The notes: generated from the sequence alone by a model not told the origin. A stretch of DNA of 64,000 nucleotides from CAVSJA01 sp963728145 (GCA_963728145.1 CAVSJA010000007.1:1054001-1118000), one strand, 5' to 3'; positions 46,309 through 55,244 are shown, numbered from the stretch's first letter. Translations and numbers: made by a program.

Positions 46309-46395
46309 GGAAAGGTGCCGGAGCGGTCGAACGGGGCGGTCTCGAAAACCGTTATTTGCGCAAGTGAATCGAGGGTTCGAATCCCTCCCTTTCCG
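46309..46395 (+). tRNA. tRNA-Ser (CGA anticodon)
   Basis: 87 nt with a long variable arm typical of class II tRNAs. The acceptor stem GGAAAGG pairs with CCTTTCC, discriminator G. The anticodon stem GCGGT/ACCGT holds the loop CTCGAAA, giving anticodon CGA for UCG codons. The T-arm is GAGGG-TTCGAAT-CCCTC. The 3' CCA is not encoded (CC then TTC), so it must be added after transcription. No att-like direct repeat of the tRNA 3' end was found downstream. Confidence 0.95.
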
Positions 46396-46400
46396 CCTTC

Positions 46401-46459
46401 GGTCGCCGTGCTCCTACGCTGAAGCTTCGGCGCAAGCGTAAGCTTTAGCGTAGGCGACC
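46401..46459. repeat. Hairpin downstream of tRNA-Ser
   Basis: CCTACGCT (46413-46420) plus AAGCTT pair with AAGCTT plus AGCGTAGG (46440-46454), with one mismatch between the blocks, around a 12-nt loop. GGTCG and CGACC extend the pairing outside a bulge. No T-run follows, so this is not a standard terminator. A CGACCTTCGSCG direct repeat follows on its right side. Confidence 0.65.
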
Positions 46460-46526
46460 TTCGCCGTTCAATAAATTGTATCTATTCAAGGCGACCTTCG
46501 GCGGACGCAGTCCGTTATTTTTATTA

Positions 46527-46554
46527 ATTGCCTATTGCCTATTGCCAATTGCCT
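46527..46554. repeat. Heptanucleotide tract ATTGCC(T/A), 4 units
   Basis: Four 7-bp units (ATTGCCT, ATTGCCT, ATTGCCA, ATTGCCT). The reverse complement AGGCAAT is the same word as in the tract at 24041, some 22 kb away. It lies 35 bp before the start of the following gene. Confidence 0.85.
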
Positions 46555-46589
46555 ATTGTAGTTGGCATGGAAATTTTACCTTAAGAACA

Positions 46590-47600
46590 ATGGATTCTCT
46601 CACACATATCGTTGTCGGTGCAGTGCTGGGAGATGCAATTGTTGATAAGGAATTCGGTAAGCGCGCAATGTTCCTCGGTGCTATTGCACAAAGCGCTCCG
46701 GATATTGATTTTCTTGCTTCCTTCTGGATGGATCCAATCAGTAATCTTCTTGCGCATCGGGGATTCACACATTCAATTTTATTCTGCCTGATGGCTACAC
46801 CATTTCTTGCGTTGATTGCAGAAAGAGTTCATCGACCGCATAATATTTCGTTCAGGAAATGGTGTGGTTTTTTTGGCATCCTGATCTTCGGTCATATTTT
46901 CCTGGATGCATTCAATAATTATGGAGTGGGTTGGTATGAACCATTTAGTCAGGTTCGGGTTTCGTTCAATACAGTTTTTGTAGCCGATCCTCTATTTTCT
47001 ATTTGGCCAACCATTTCATTTGTTGCTATCCTGATTCTACCCAGGAAAAGCCACCGTCGTAAATTTTGGATCGTGATTGGATTGGGATTAACTGCAGTGT
47101 ATCTTTTGTATTGTGTCTCCAACAAGACGAAAATTAACTATGATGTATCAAAGTCGCTTAATGAACAGAAAATTCCCTACCGCCGTTATTTTACTACTCC
47201 GATAGCATTCAATAATTTCTTATGGTACGTTGTAGCTGATGTTAAAGATGGATATTACATCGGCTATCGCTCCGTTTTTGATTCGAAGAGAAAGATAGAC
47301 TTTGAATATTTTCCAAAGAATGAAAATTTGCTGGAAAAGATGGATGAAGATGAAAAGCTTCAAAAACTGATACGTTTTTCGCAGGGCTATTATACGGTGG
47401 AAAAATGGCAGGATACGCTTGTGTTTAATGATCTTCGATTCGGGCAAATTGCAGGTTGGTACAATCCCCGCGAACGATTCGCCTTTCATTATTTTGTTGA
47501 GTATCCCGATGCAAATGACCTGGTAGTACAGCGAGGCAGATTTGCAAAATGGAACCGTGAAACTTTCACAGCCCTTATTAATCGCATAAAAGGAAATTAG
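46590..47600 (+). CDS. YdjM/DUF457-type membrane-bound metal-dependent hydrolase
   Basis: 336 residues from ATG 46590 (MDSLTHIVVGAVLGDAIVD). The in-frame extension back to 46476 is rejected because it translates the heptamer tract. The family's putative metal ligands are visible in order: H6 in SLTH, the PDIDF pair about residues 37-41, and the LLAHRGFTHS block about residues 56-65. Three to five hydrophobic segments follow in the first 190 residues (GFFGILIFGHIFLDAFNN, SIWPTISFVAILIL, FWIVIGLGLTAVYLLY); the C-terminal 130 residues are soluble and specific to this subgroup. The substrate is not known for the family. The E. coli relative YdjM is induced in the SOS response. Its stop overlaps that of the convergent downstream gene by 4 bp. 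Confidence 0.85.
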   Translation: MDSLTHIVVGAVLGDAIVDKEFGKRAMFLGAIAQSAPDIDFLASFWMDPISNLLAHRGFTHSILFCLMATPFLALIAERVHRPHNISFRKWCGFFGILIFGHIFLDAFNNYGVGWYEPFSQVRVSFNTVFVADPLFSIWPTISFVAILILPRKSHRRKFWIVIGLGLTAVYLLYCVSNKTKINYDVSKSLNEQKIPYRRYFTTPIAFNNFLWYVVADVKDGYYIGYRSVFDSKRKIDFEYFPKNENLLEKMDEDEKLQKLIRFSQGYYTVEKWQDTLVFNDLRFGQIAGWYNPRERFAFHYFVEYPDANDLVVQRGRFAKWNRETFTALINRIKGN

Positions 47601-48775
47601 CCTTTCCGCATAGATGGAGTAACAAGATAAAGTATGATGCGGATGATACGGTACGAAGTCCAACGAACAAATTTTTTGAAAATATTTGTAGTACGGTGAT
47701 ACTCTTTTGCTGTGATTTGAATGCAGTCTTTCTCCATGATCTTGATCAGCCTGCCTTTCACTTCTTCGACAAATTCTGGATTGCTTACATCAAGATTTAA
47801 TTCAATACTCGCATAAGCACTGAGGTCATTCACATTATAGGAGCCTACCGTCACAAGATCCGTATCGCATATAGCCAATTTCCCATGCAACACATTTTTC
47901 TGGTATTCAAAGATCTCAATTCTATTGCGGAGCATCCAGGCGTACATGAATCGTTCAGCGTTCTTCGATAGTATTACATCAGATCGGCCTGTCGTGACCA
48001 CTTTGACCCTGATTCCCCTCCGGGTAGCTGCTTTCATATACTTGCGTATTACCGTGCCCGGAAGAAAATAACTGCAAAGAATGATGACCTCTTCTTTGGC
48101 ATTTTTGAAAATTTCGATATAACTGCCTGAGATCTGATTTTGCCTTCTCATCCAGTCATTTCTTCTTACCCTGATCTTCGAGTTATCTTCTCCTGGAATT
48201 TTTTCGGTGTAAGCATTTTTTTCGCAGGAGGGATAATTGGAAGGCTGAAGATATCCTTTCCAGACTCTTGCACAAATCAGGCATAATTGATAAACAATAG
48301 CTCCTTCGACCCGAACACCGAAATCAAGCCATGCAGGCGCGCCGGGTAAATCATTGTAACGGTCGCCTATATTGATTCCGCCTACTGTAGCGACACATGA
48401 ATCAACAGCGAGTATCTTGTGATGCAGTCTTCTTCCGAAATAGAACTCTCTTCCCCTGAACATGGGTTCAAAGAACCGGAAATGAATTCCAGCTTCTTCA
48501 ACTTCTCTTATTAATTCCTTTCCCATTCCCTGGGAAGCATATCCATCAACCAATAAATAAACTTTTACTCCGCGTTTGGCTGCATCCATCAGCGCCTTTG
48601 CAATTTCCTTCCCGGTTTGGTCATTTTCGAAGATATAAGTCTGTAGATGGATTGTTTGCCTCGCCCCATTGATCAATTGAAGCATCGTGTCAAAATACTC
48701 TCTTCCGCTCCGGATAAGTTTTACGGTATTGCCGGAAATAAAATTGCGTTCGATTCTATACTTCGTTCTTGCCAT
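47597..48775 (-). CDS. Phospholipase D-superfamily protein, ClsB-like cardiolipin synthase
   Basis: 392 residues with two HKD motifs. The first is H118-x-K120-x4-D125 in LHHKILAVDS, followed by GGINIGDRY. The second is H297-x-K299-x4-D304 in LHGKLAICDTD, followed by GSYNVND. Both are intact, so a catalytically competent phosphatidyltransferase is expected. No N-terminal membrane anchors are seen, as in ClsB rather than ClsA. Predicted role: joining phosphatidyl groups to make cardiolipin at the inner membrane; a phospholipase or related transferase activity is possible. The start ATG at 48775 follows the 12-bp repeat array in a divergent gap shared with the ABC exporter. It is convergent with the YdjM-type gene with a 4-bp overlap of stops. 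Confidence 0.88.
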   Translation of the reverse strand: MARTKYRIERNFISGNTVKLIRSGREYFDTMLQLINGARQTIHLQTYIFENDQTGKEIAKALMDAAKRGVKVYLLVDGYASQGMGKELIREVEEAGIHFRFFEPMFRGREFYFGRRLHHKILAVDSCVATVGGINIGDRYNDLPGAPAWLDFGVRVEGAIVYQLCLICARVWKGYLQPSNYPSCEKNAYTEKIPGEDNSKIRVRRNDWMRRQNQISGSYIEIFKNAKEEVIILCSYFLPGTVIRKYMKAATRRGIRVKVVTTGRSDVILSKNAERFMYAWMLRNRIEIFEYQKNVLHGKLAICDTDLVTVGSYNVNDLSAYASIELNLDVSNPEFVEEVKGRLIKIMEKDCIQITAKEYHRTTNIFKKFVRWTSYRIIRIILYLVTPSMRKG

Positions 48776-48829
48776 GGATTCAGGAGCTGTGAAATTAGCT
48801 AAAGCAGTAAGATATCCAATTCCCGGGCC

Positions 48830-48926
48830 ACGGTTCCCAACCGGTTCCGAACCCGGTTCCGAACCCGGTTCCGAACCTTAAAGATGTATCTTACCAAATT
48901 GCAAGTGTCTTACAAGGTTCGGAACC
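48830..48926. repeat. 12-bp direct repeats CCGGTTCCGAAC with an inverted partner
   Basis: Three perfect copies at 48841-48852, 48853-48864 and 48865-48876, preceded by a degenerate copy (ACGGTTCCCAAC) and followed by GGTTCGGAACC at 48916-48926 in the opposite sense. It occupies the 203-bp divergent gap between the cardiolipin-synthase-like gene and the ABC exporter. It could be a binding site for a regulator of either gene or a small palindromic repeat; neither is proven. Confidence 0.8.
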
Positions 48927-48978
48927 CTATCGGAACTCTACCTCCACAATGTTTCATTAACTTGAGCAAATTTTTCGA

Positions 48979-50839
48979 TTGAAACAACTTCGGGCTCTAA
49001 ATAAATACTTCTGGAAGTACCGCTGGAGATTCTTACTGGGTATCGTTTTTATCGTCTTATCAAACTATTTCCGCATACTTGCTCCTCAATTAACCGGTTT
49101 TGTGGTAGATGAAGTGCAACTTACTTTGTTAAAAGAAAAGGATCCTCAGGAATTTGATAAAAAGACCTCCGAGATCAATAAGAAACAGGAACGTTATGAT
49201 GTTTTGGTAAAGGAAGTGACCGAAACCATTGAGGCCCGCGATTCTGGATTGGGAGACAAGATTCTATACTCCGGTATCACGTTATTAATACTTGCCCTAT
49301 TGGGTGGATTCTTCATGTTCCTGATGCGGCAAACCATCATCGTAATGAGCCGGCATATTGAATACGATCAGAAAAATGAAGTATTCCGACACTACCTGAA
49401 GCTCGATAGTAATTTCTATAAAACTCATAGCACGGGCGACCTTATGAACCGGATCGCGGAAGATGTAAGCCGTGTAAGAATGTACACCGGACCTGCCTTG
49501 ATGTATTTTATCAACCTGGCTGCAACCATCGGTTTCAGTGTTTACTTTATGTTCGCTACTCAACCACGGCTTGACTTTATACGTACTTGCTCCCCTGCCA
49601 TTGCTGGCGATCACTATCTATTTTGTGAATAACATTATCGATAAAAGAAGCGAAAGGATACAGTCATTATTGTCAGACCTTACTACAAATGCGCAGGAAT
49701 CTTATACTGGTATTCGCGTGATCAAATCTTTTGTGCAGGAAAAAGCGATGTTGGGTTTTTTCAATCGCAATAGTGAGGACTACAAAAAGAATGCGATAGG
49801 GCTTGCAAAAGTTGAAGCCATTTATTTTCCTTCGATGGGTTTACTGATTGGCCTTAGCACCCTACTAACGATCATGATTGGTGGAATTGAGTATGTACGG
49901 GGAACAAGTGATGTAACATTGGGTACCATCGCAGAATTTGTGATATATATTAACCTGCTCACTTTTCCCGTAAGTGCTATTGGCTGGACAGCCAGCATGA
50001 TCCAACGTGCTGCGGCTTCCCAAAAACGGTTGAATGAATTTTTGTTGACTGAACCAGTGATCCAAAATCCTTCCAATGCAACAATACCTGTATTGCAAGG
50101 CAAGGTTGAATTTGAGAATATAAACTTCATCTATCCCAATACAGGAATCAAGGCATTGGAAGACTTCAATTTGAAAATTGACCGCGGTCAAAAAATTGCA
50201 ATAATAGGCCATACCGGAAGTGGAAAGACCACACTTGCTCAGTTGCTGCTTCGAATGTATGATCCAAATTCAGGAAAAATCAGTGTTGACGGCATTGATA
50301 TTCGGAACCTGGACCTCCAGGCGTACAGAAACCAGATAAGTTATGTGCCGCAGGATATCTTTCTCTTCAGCGATACCGTTGCGAATAATATTCGCTTTGG
50401 AGTTGAGCAGGCAACGCAGGATAAAGTTGTCGAAGCAGCGAAATTTTCAAGTGTCGAAGGGGAAATTCGAAGTTTTAGTTCCCAATACGAGACGATGATC
50501 GGCGAAAGAGGCGTGACATTGAGTGGGGGACAGAAGCAACGGATTTCGATTGCCCGGGCATTGATCAAAGATTCAAGGATCATCATCTTCGATGATTGCT
50601 TAAGCGCTGTTGATGCAAAAACCGAGAAGGAAATCCTTCAAAACCTTCAGCTTTTCTTACGGGATAGGACAGCAATTATCATCACGCATCGTATTTTTAC
50701 GCTATTTGATTTCGACAAGATCGTTGTGCTTGAGGAAGGAAGGATTGTCGAGGTCGGAAAGCATCATGAATTGTTAGCCGCTAACGGTTACTATACATTT
50801 CTCCACCAGCAACAGGGAAAGGAAAGGGAAGAAAGCTAG
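48979..50839 (+). pseudogene. ABC exporter (fused TM and ATPase domains), broken by a +1 frameshift
   Basis: Two overlapping ORFs (48979-49632 and 49538-50839) are parts of one half-transporter of about 619 residues. Dropping one T near 49571 (cggcttgac) turns the false tail into FATQPRLTLYVLAPLPLLAI and fuses the frames. The start is the TTG at 48979 (KQLRALNKYFWKYRWRF), as no ATG or GTG fits. The membrane domain has six TM segments. A hydrophilic insertion of about 50 residues (EKDPQEFDKKTSEINKK...) sits between TM1 and TM2, on the outer side. The ATPase domain has Walker A GHTGSGKTT (about 410-418), signature LSGGQ (about 514-518), Walker B RIIIFDDCLSAVD with aspartate in place of the catalytic glutamate, and an H-loop IIITHR. 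Likely a lipid or drug exporter. Indel may be a sequencing error. Confidence 0.88.
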
Positions 50840-50897
50840 TCATTGTACCAATTATGTTACTCAGGTCGTTAAGCGCCATAAAAAGGGTTTTTATAAT

Positions 50898-50927
50898 TTT
50901 GCTGGTTCCAAAACAATATTATATTTG
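50898..50927 (+). promoter_or_regulatory. Bacteroidota-type promoter for the PUR-like gene
   Basis: TTTG at 50898-50901, an 18-nt spacer and TATATTTG at 50920-50927 fit the TTTG / TAnnTTTG consensus. The expected transcript start near 50934 leaves a 39-nt leader before the GTG start at 50973. Confidence 0.55.
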
Positions 50928-50972
50928 TGCGTATATTTTTCTCCCCATTAATCAACGGTAAAACCAAAACAA

Positions 50973-51365
50973 GTGGCGTACGAAAACAATGACAAAAAAA
51001 TGGAGAGCGTTTATAGCAAACGCATCCGAGCAGGGAAAAGGCGAACTTACTTCTTTGACGTAAGGGCGACAAGAGGAAATGATTATTACATCACGATCAC
51101 TGAGAGCCGTAAAAAATTCAATGAGAATGGTTATGACAGACACAAAATCTTTTTGTACAAAGAAGATTTTAACAAGTTTCTTAAAGCGCTAACTGAAGCT
51201 GTTGACTATGTCAAAACTGAATTGATGCCGGACTTTGATTTTGATGCTTATAATCACGACCAACCTGCGGAAACAGAACATTCTGATGCCCCTGCTGCGG
51301 AAATTGAAACTCCAAGCAGCAATGGTGCACCAGGCAACCCTGCCGATGAAGTAGATAAATGGTAG
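50973..51365 (+). CDS. PUR-alpha-like DNA/RNA-binding protein (DUF3276 type)
   Basis: 130 residues. The core (ESVYSKRIRAGKRRTYFFDVRATRGNDYYITITESRKKF ... RHKIFLYKEDFNKFLKALTEAVDYVKTEL), about residues 10-85, is the single PUR repeat found in Bacteroidota proteins of this size, a beta-sheet plus helix fold that binds single-stranded nucleic acid. The C-terminal 40 residues are acidic and low-complexity (AETEHSDAPAAEIETPSSNGAPGN). The start is GTG at 50973, which opens MAYENNDKKMESVYSKR; an in-frame ATG at 51000 would trim nine residues. It has its own promoter and terminator, so it is probably monocistronic. The cellular role is not established; a general nucleic-acid-binding function is inferred. 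Confidence 0.88.
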   Translation: MAYENNDKKMESVYSKRIRAGKRRTYFFDVRATRGNDYYITITESRKKFNENGYDRHKIFLYKEDFNKFLKALTEAVDYVKTELMPDFDFDAYNHDQPAETEHSDAPAAEIETPSSNGAPGNPADEVDKW

Positions 51366-51388
51366 TCTCTGATTGAACTCATTTCATT

Positions 51389-51415
51389 AAGCTCCTGAAT
51401 CGGGAGCTTTTTCAT
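51389..51415 (+). terminator. Intrinsic terminator after the PUR-like gene
   Basis: AAGCTCC (51389-51395) pairs with GGAGCTT (51403-51409) around a 7-nt loop, followed by a T-rich run (TTTTTC). It lies 24 bp after the stop codon. Confidence 0.8.
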
Positions 51416-51519
51416 TTTTATGAAGCCCCTTTTTCATGCTTTTTGCCTCATTTTGAATTGAAGTATTTCCTATCTTTAAATATTACCCCAAACAATTCTA
51501 ATACTACAAAACTAAAACT

Positions 51520-54510
51520 ATGAGAAAGCGGTTGATTGTATCAATTTCCGCAGTGGTTATCCTTTTGACTTCTACACTGATCTTCCTTTCCGAAAAATCT
51601 TACAAAAAGCCGTCTGCTGCCGAAACAGCTGATCAGCCAATCGAAGTTGGCAAAGAGATAGACGAACAAGAAGAGGTGAAAGAACGAATGGAACATGAAA
51701 TAGCAATGACAAAGGATCCCATGTTAGGCTATGTTCCCAAAGAAAGACTGGTGCTCGCAGAAGAACAAGCTAAACAAATCATGCTATCGCAGCGAAGCTC
51801 ACCATTGGCATTGATGACCTGGACAGAAAGAGGTCCAAATAATATTGGAGGAAGAAGCCGGGGTGTATTAGTTGACGTGAATGATGCGACCAATAATACA
51901 GTATTGATAGGTAGCGTGAGTGGCGGATTGTGGAGAACCACGAACTTCAAGGCTGGCGCTCCAACCTGGACCAGATTAACAACCGTATCTGCAAATCTTG
52001 CAATTACCTGTATTGCGCAAGACCCTTCAAATCCAAACACAATGTATGCAGGTACGGGAGAGGGTTTCTTCAATTTCGATAATGTGCGCGGGCTTGGAGT
52101 TTATAAAAGTATTGATGGTGGATTGACGTGGAGTCTGATTCCATCTACTACTACCGGAGGTACCAATGTTACGGACTTTACCTATGTAAATGACATTGCT
52201 GTCTATTCAAACGGGCATGTATATGTGTCGGCGATCAGCACAGTATTTTGTAATCGTGGCGGTATACTTAAATCTACGAATGGTGGCACAACCTGGACCA
52301 CCGTAATTGGTGTATTGGTAGGAGGAACTTGTGCAACTGCGTTAAACTTCCGGGGATACGACATTGAAATTTCGGCAAGTGGAGACATCTACGCTACTAC
52401 ACAGGATGCTTCAGGAAGTGATACAGCAATTGGGCGGATATGGCGTTCAGATGCAGGCGTAAATGTTGGAAACGTTGGTATGTGGACAGATATCAGTCCC
52501 AATCCACTGGAGAATGAATTCTGGCTGCGTATCGAGTTAGCATGTGCTCCAAGCAACAACAACCGCGTTTACGCAATACTCCAGGGAACGACCAACGCGA
52601 TCGACACAATACTCCGCTCCGATGATCGTGGAGCTACCTGGATTAATATAAACAATACTGCTACGCTTTGGTGCGATCAGGGCACATCGACCTCAACAGA
52701 CTTTTCGCGTAACCAGGCCTGGTATGATCTTATTATTGCGGTTAAACCCGACAATCAAGACGTAGTTTTTGCAGGTGGCGTCGATTTGATGACTTCAGCA
52801 AACGCGGGCGGCGTGTGGACGCAAGCTACACAGTGGGCAAGTGGGTGCGGAGCAATTCCGAATATTCATGCAGATAACCATAATATCGTTTACCTGCCTG
52901 GAGCACCCAATGAATTCATTGCGCTGAATGATGGAGGTATTTATTATACAACAAATAATGGTACAAGTTTTACTAACAAGAATACCGGATACAATACTGT
53001 TCAATATTATAGTGGAGCAATTCACCCAACAAGCGGTTCAAATTATGCATTGGGTGGTTCACAAGATAACGGATCTCACATACTCAACTCCGCCGGTATA
53101 GGTGCCGGTACGACTGCAACAGGCGGTGATGGCGGGTTTTGTTTCATCGATCAGGATGATCCAACTTTTCAAATCACAAGTTTTACTGGAAGTCAATATT
53201 CTATTTCAAGAAACTCGGGGGCTAATTTCAATGTGAGCGCATTCTTTATGGGTGGAAGATTTATTAATCCAACTGAATACGATAACACGGCAAACCTTAT
53301 CTATTGTGCGGCAGTTGGCAGAAATATCAGGAGGATTCAAAATATCACCGCCGGAGCGATTATGGCTTTTAGTATTCCAGCGTCTTCGAATGCATCAGTA
53401 ATGATATCAGCGCTCAAAGTTGATCCAAACACAGCTAACAGAGTTTGGTTTGCCTACCAGGGCAGTGGCCAGGCTCCTATGATTTATTATTTAAATAATG
53501 CTCACACTGCAACAGCTGTCAATCCCGATACAGTACGAGTGTCTGCACCCGCAATTCCCAACAGTAGCTACATCAGTAGTATTGACATTGAAAATGGCAA
53601 TGCCAGTCACCTGATGCTTACTGTATCAAATTACGGCGTTAATAGCGTATGGGAATCTATTGACCTGGGTGCATCATGGCAATCTATTGAAGGCAACCTG
53701 CCCGATATGCCAATAAGGTGGGGAGCATTTGTTCCCGCTGGATGGGATCCGGGAAATGCACCAAATGCGATTGGCGGTGTTGTGCTGGCGACTGAATTAG
53801 GCGTATGGTCAACACAAACGCTGGCTGGTGGTTCAACAGTATGGATCCAAAATAGTACAGGTCTTGGCAACGTAAGAACCGACATGATAAAACTCAGAGA
53901 TGCTGATAAATCCATTCTGGCGGCTACCCATGGACGAGGAATGTTTACTTCTGCGTTGTTCTCATTGCCTGTAACATTTGTCGCTTTTGACGGGCAAGCA
54001 GAGAAATTGCAAAACAAACTTTGGTGGGATGTAGAGAATGAACAAAACAATAAGGGCTTTGAAATCGAAAGAAAGCAACCGGGCGAAGCAGAGTTCAGAC
54101 GTATCGGCTTTGTAACAGGAAAAGAAAATTCGGTATCCAGAACCCGTTACACTTTTTTAGATAAGGACGTTGATCTTGGTAAAAATCACGCCATCTACAG
54201 GCTCAGACAAGTTGATTATGACAATCGCGCTACTTATTCGAAGATGGTGACTTTGAACCGAGCGGTATCGACAAAATTCATTGAATACATTTCTGTGGAG
54301 GGCAACCAAATGTTTATTCGCGTCAATAAACAACGCGCTGGTAATATGAATCTCCTTGTAATCAATGCGTCTGGTCAGACGGTTATAAAAAGGCAGGTAT
54401 CTATTCAAAATCAACTTGTGGATTTGACTGGAATTAGCACTGGCGTTTACACAGTTCAGCTAAGCGATGGTACGCAATCATTCACAGGAAGAATAGCGAA
54501 GTCAAAATAA
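51520..54510 (+). CDS. Large exported beta-propeller protein with T9SS C-terminal sorting domain
   Basis: 996 residues. An N-terminal hydrophobic signal (RLIVSISAVVILLTSTLIFL) is followed by a charged linker (about 30-90). The body (about 100-820) has repeated BNR/sortilin-type motifs: SIDGGLTWSLI, STNGGTTWTTV, SDDRGATWININ, SIDLGASWQSIEG and SVSGGLWRTT, typical of a multi-bladed propeller. LPVTFVAFDGQAEKLQNKLWW begins an Ig-like domain (about 815-915), a common connector in Bacteroidota. The last 80 residues, ending ISTGVYTVQLSDGTQSFTGRIAKSK-like, form a type A T9SS sorting domain. So it should cross the outer membrane by the type IX system and be attached to, or released from, the surface. 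No catalytic residues could be assigned; adhesion or glycan binding is plausible. A terminator follows at 54532. Confidence 0.9.
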   Translation: MRKRLIVSISAVVILLTSTLIFLSEKSYKKPSAAETADQPIEVGKEIDEQEEVKERMEHEIAMTKDPMLGYVPKERLVLAEEQAKQIMLSQRSSPLALMTWTERGPNNIGGRSRGVLVDVNDATNNTVLIGSVSGGLWRTTNFKAGAPTWTRLTTVSANLAITCIAQDPSNPNTMYAGTGEGFFNFDNVRGLGVYKSIDGGLTWSLIPSTTTGGTNVTDFTYVNDIAVYSNGHVYVSAISTVFCNRGGILKSTNGGTTWTTVIGVLVGGTCATALNFRGYDIEISASGDIYATTQDASGSDTAIGRIWRSDAGVNVGNVGMWTDISPNPLENEFWLRIELACAPSNNNRVYAILQGTTNAIDTILRSDDRGATWININNTATLWCDQGTSTSTDFSRNQAWYDLIIAVKPDNQDVVFAGGVDLMTSANAGGVWTQATQWASGCGAIPNIHADNHNIVYLPGAPNEFIALNDGGIYYTTNNGTSFTNKNTGYNTVQYYSGAIHPTSGSNYALGGSQDNGSHILNSAGIGAGTTATGGDGGFCFIDQDDPTFQITSFTGSQYSISRNSGANFNVSAFFMGGRFINPTEYDNTANLIYCAAVGRNIRRIQNITAGAIMAFSIPASSNASVMISALKVDPNTANRVWFAYQGSGQAPMIYYLNNAHTATAVNPDTVRVSAPAIPNSSYISSIDIENGNASHLMLTVSNYGVNSVWESIDLGASWQSIEGNLPDMPIRWGAFVPAGWDPGNAPNAIGGVVLATELGVWSTQTLAGGSTVWIQNSTGLGNVRTDMIKLRDADKSILAATHGRGMFTSALFSLPVTFVAFDGQAEKLQNKLWWDVENEQNNKGFEIERKQPGEAEFRRIGFVTGKENSVSRTRYTFLDKDVDLGKNHAIYRLRQVDYDNRATYSKMVTLNRAVSTKFIEYISVEGNQMFIRVNKQRAGNMNLLVINASGQTVIKRQVSIQNQLVDLTGISTGVYTVQLSDGTQSFTGRIAKSK

Positions 54511-54531
54511 TAGCAAAATTTATTAAATAAG

Positions 54532-54565
54532 AATCCCCCGTAGCAAACGGGGGATTTCTTTTTCA
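54532..54565 (+). terminator. Strong intrinsic terminator after the T9SS protein gene
   Basis: AATCCCCCG (54532-54540) pairs with CGGGGGATT (54548-54556) over nine base pairs around the loop TAGCAAA, followed by TCTTTTT. Because the gene at 54602 converges, it may stop transcription from both sides. Confidence 0.92.
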
Positions 54566-54601
54566 AACTTTCTATTAGTGTATAGAACAAATGACAAAAA
54601 C

Positions 54602-55216
54602 TTACTTTGAAGCCAGATCGGACAACTTCATATTCTTCGCAATTCCTCTAAGGAAACTTTCGTCATTCTCTCCATCACTTTCCAGTTCTACAAAAAACCG
54701 GTCTGCTACGATGACTACGAGTTTGGAGCGAGGTTCTTTTTTATAAATAGTTTCATAAGCTACTGCATCTTTGATACCGAGATCTACCGAACCTTCTTTC
54801 CTGGTATCGTTTTCGGATGAAAAACCCATTGTATACAGCGCGGTTAATCCACCGAATGTGGCATGAGAACCATTATAATCTGCGAGCGATACATCAACCC
54901 GTTTATCGCCGTTAATATACTGCTGCTTTGCATTTGACCAGGATCCCATTCCGGGGAAATTGGTTTGTTCGCCAGAAGGATCACCGTCTTTTGTATATCC
55001 GCTGATCTCGGGTAAGTAGGCTTGAAGATCTTTATACGGTACAGAGATCGTATCGCCTTTCTTCTTTCTTTCTTCCCAGCGGTCAGTAGCTTTTTGCATT
55101 GCCGCCTCGGATTTTTCGGCAACTTCTTTCAATTCACCGAGAGTGTCGATTTTGTTGTTTTTGCTTTTACAGCAAATCAGGGCGAGTACGCTCATAAGAG
55201 CAAAGAGTCTTTTCAT
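54602..55216 (-). CDS. Probable lipoprotein of unknown function
   Basis: 204 residues. The N-terminus MKRLFALMSVLALICCKSK is a short hydrophobic signal with a lipobox-like LALIC, so a lipid-anchored protein is likely. The mature part starts with a charged helical stretch (ELKEVAEKSEAAMQKATDRWEERKKKG), about residues 26-55. A compact alpha/beta region follows, with VPYKDLQAYLPEISGY near residue 60 and YKKEPRSKLVVIVADRFFVELESDG near residue 165. I do not recognise the family. It lies 28 bp downstream of the OmpA-family gene on the same strand, so the two are probably cotranscribed and both belong to the cell envelope. Confidence 0.75.
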   Translation of the reverse strand: MKRLFALMSVLALICCKSKNNKIDTLGELKEVAEKSEAAMQKATDRWEERKKKGDTISVPYKDLQAYLPEISGYTKDGDPSGEQTNFPGMGSWSNAKQQYINGDKRVDVSLADYNGSHATFGGLTALYTMGFSSENDTRKEGSVDLGIKDAVAYETIYKKEPRSKLVVIVADRFFVELESDGENDESFLRGIAKNMKLSDLASK

Positions 55217-55244
55217 ACTGGTTATAGTTGGTTTAAATGATAAA

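Noticed and set aside
46309..46500. Integrated element at tRNA-Ser
   Set aside because: No duplicated tRNA 3' end, integrase or phage genes nearby.
46476..46589. N-terminal extension of the YdjM-type protein
   Set aside because: It reads through the ATTGCCT tract (LLPIAYC repeats); the conserved protein begins at MDSLTH, 46590.
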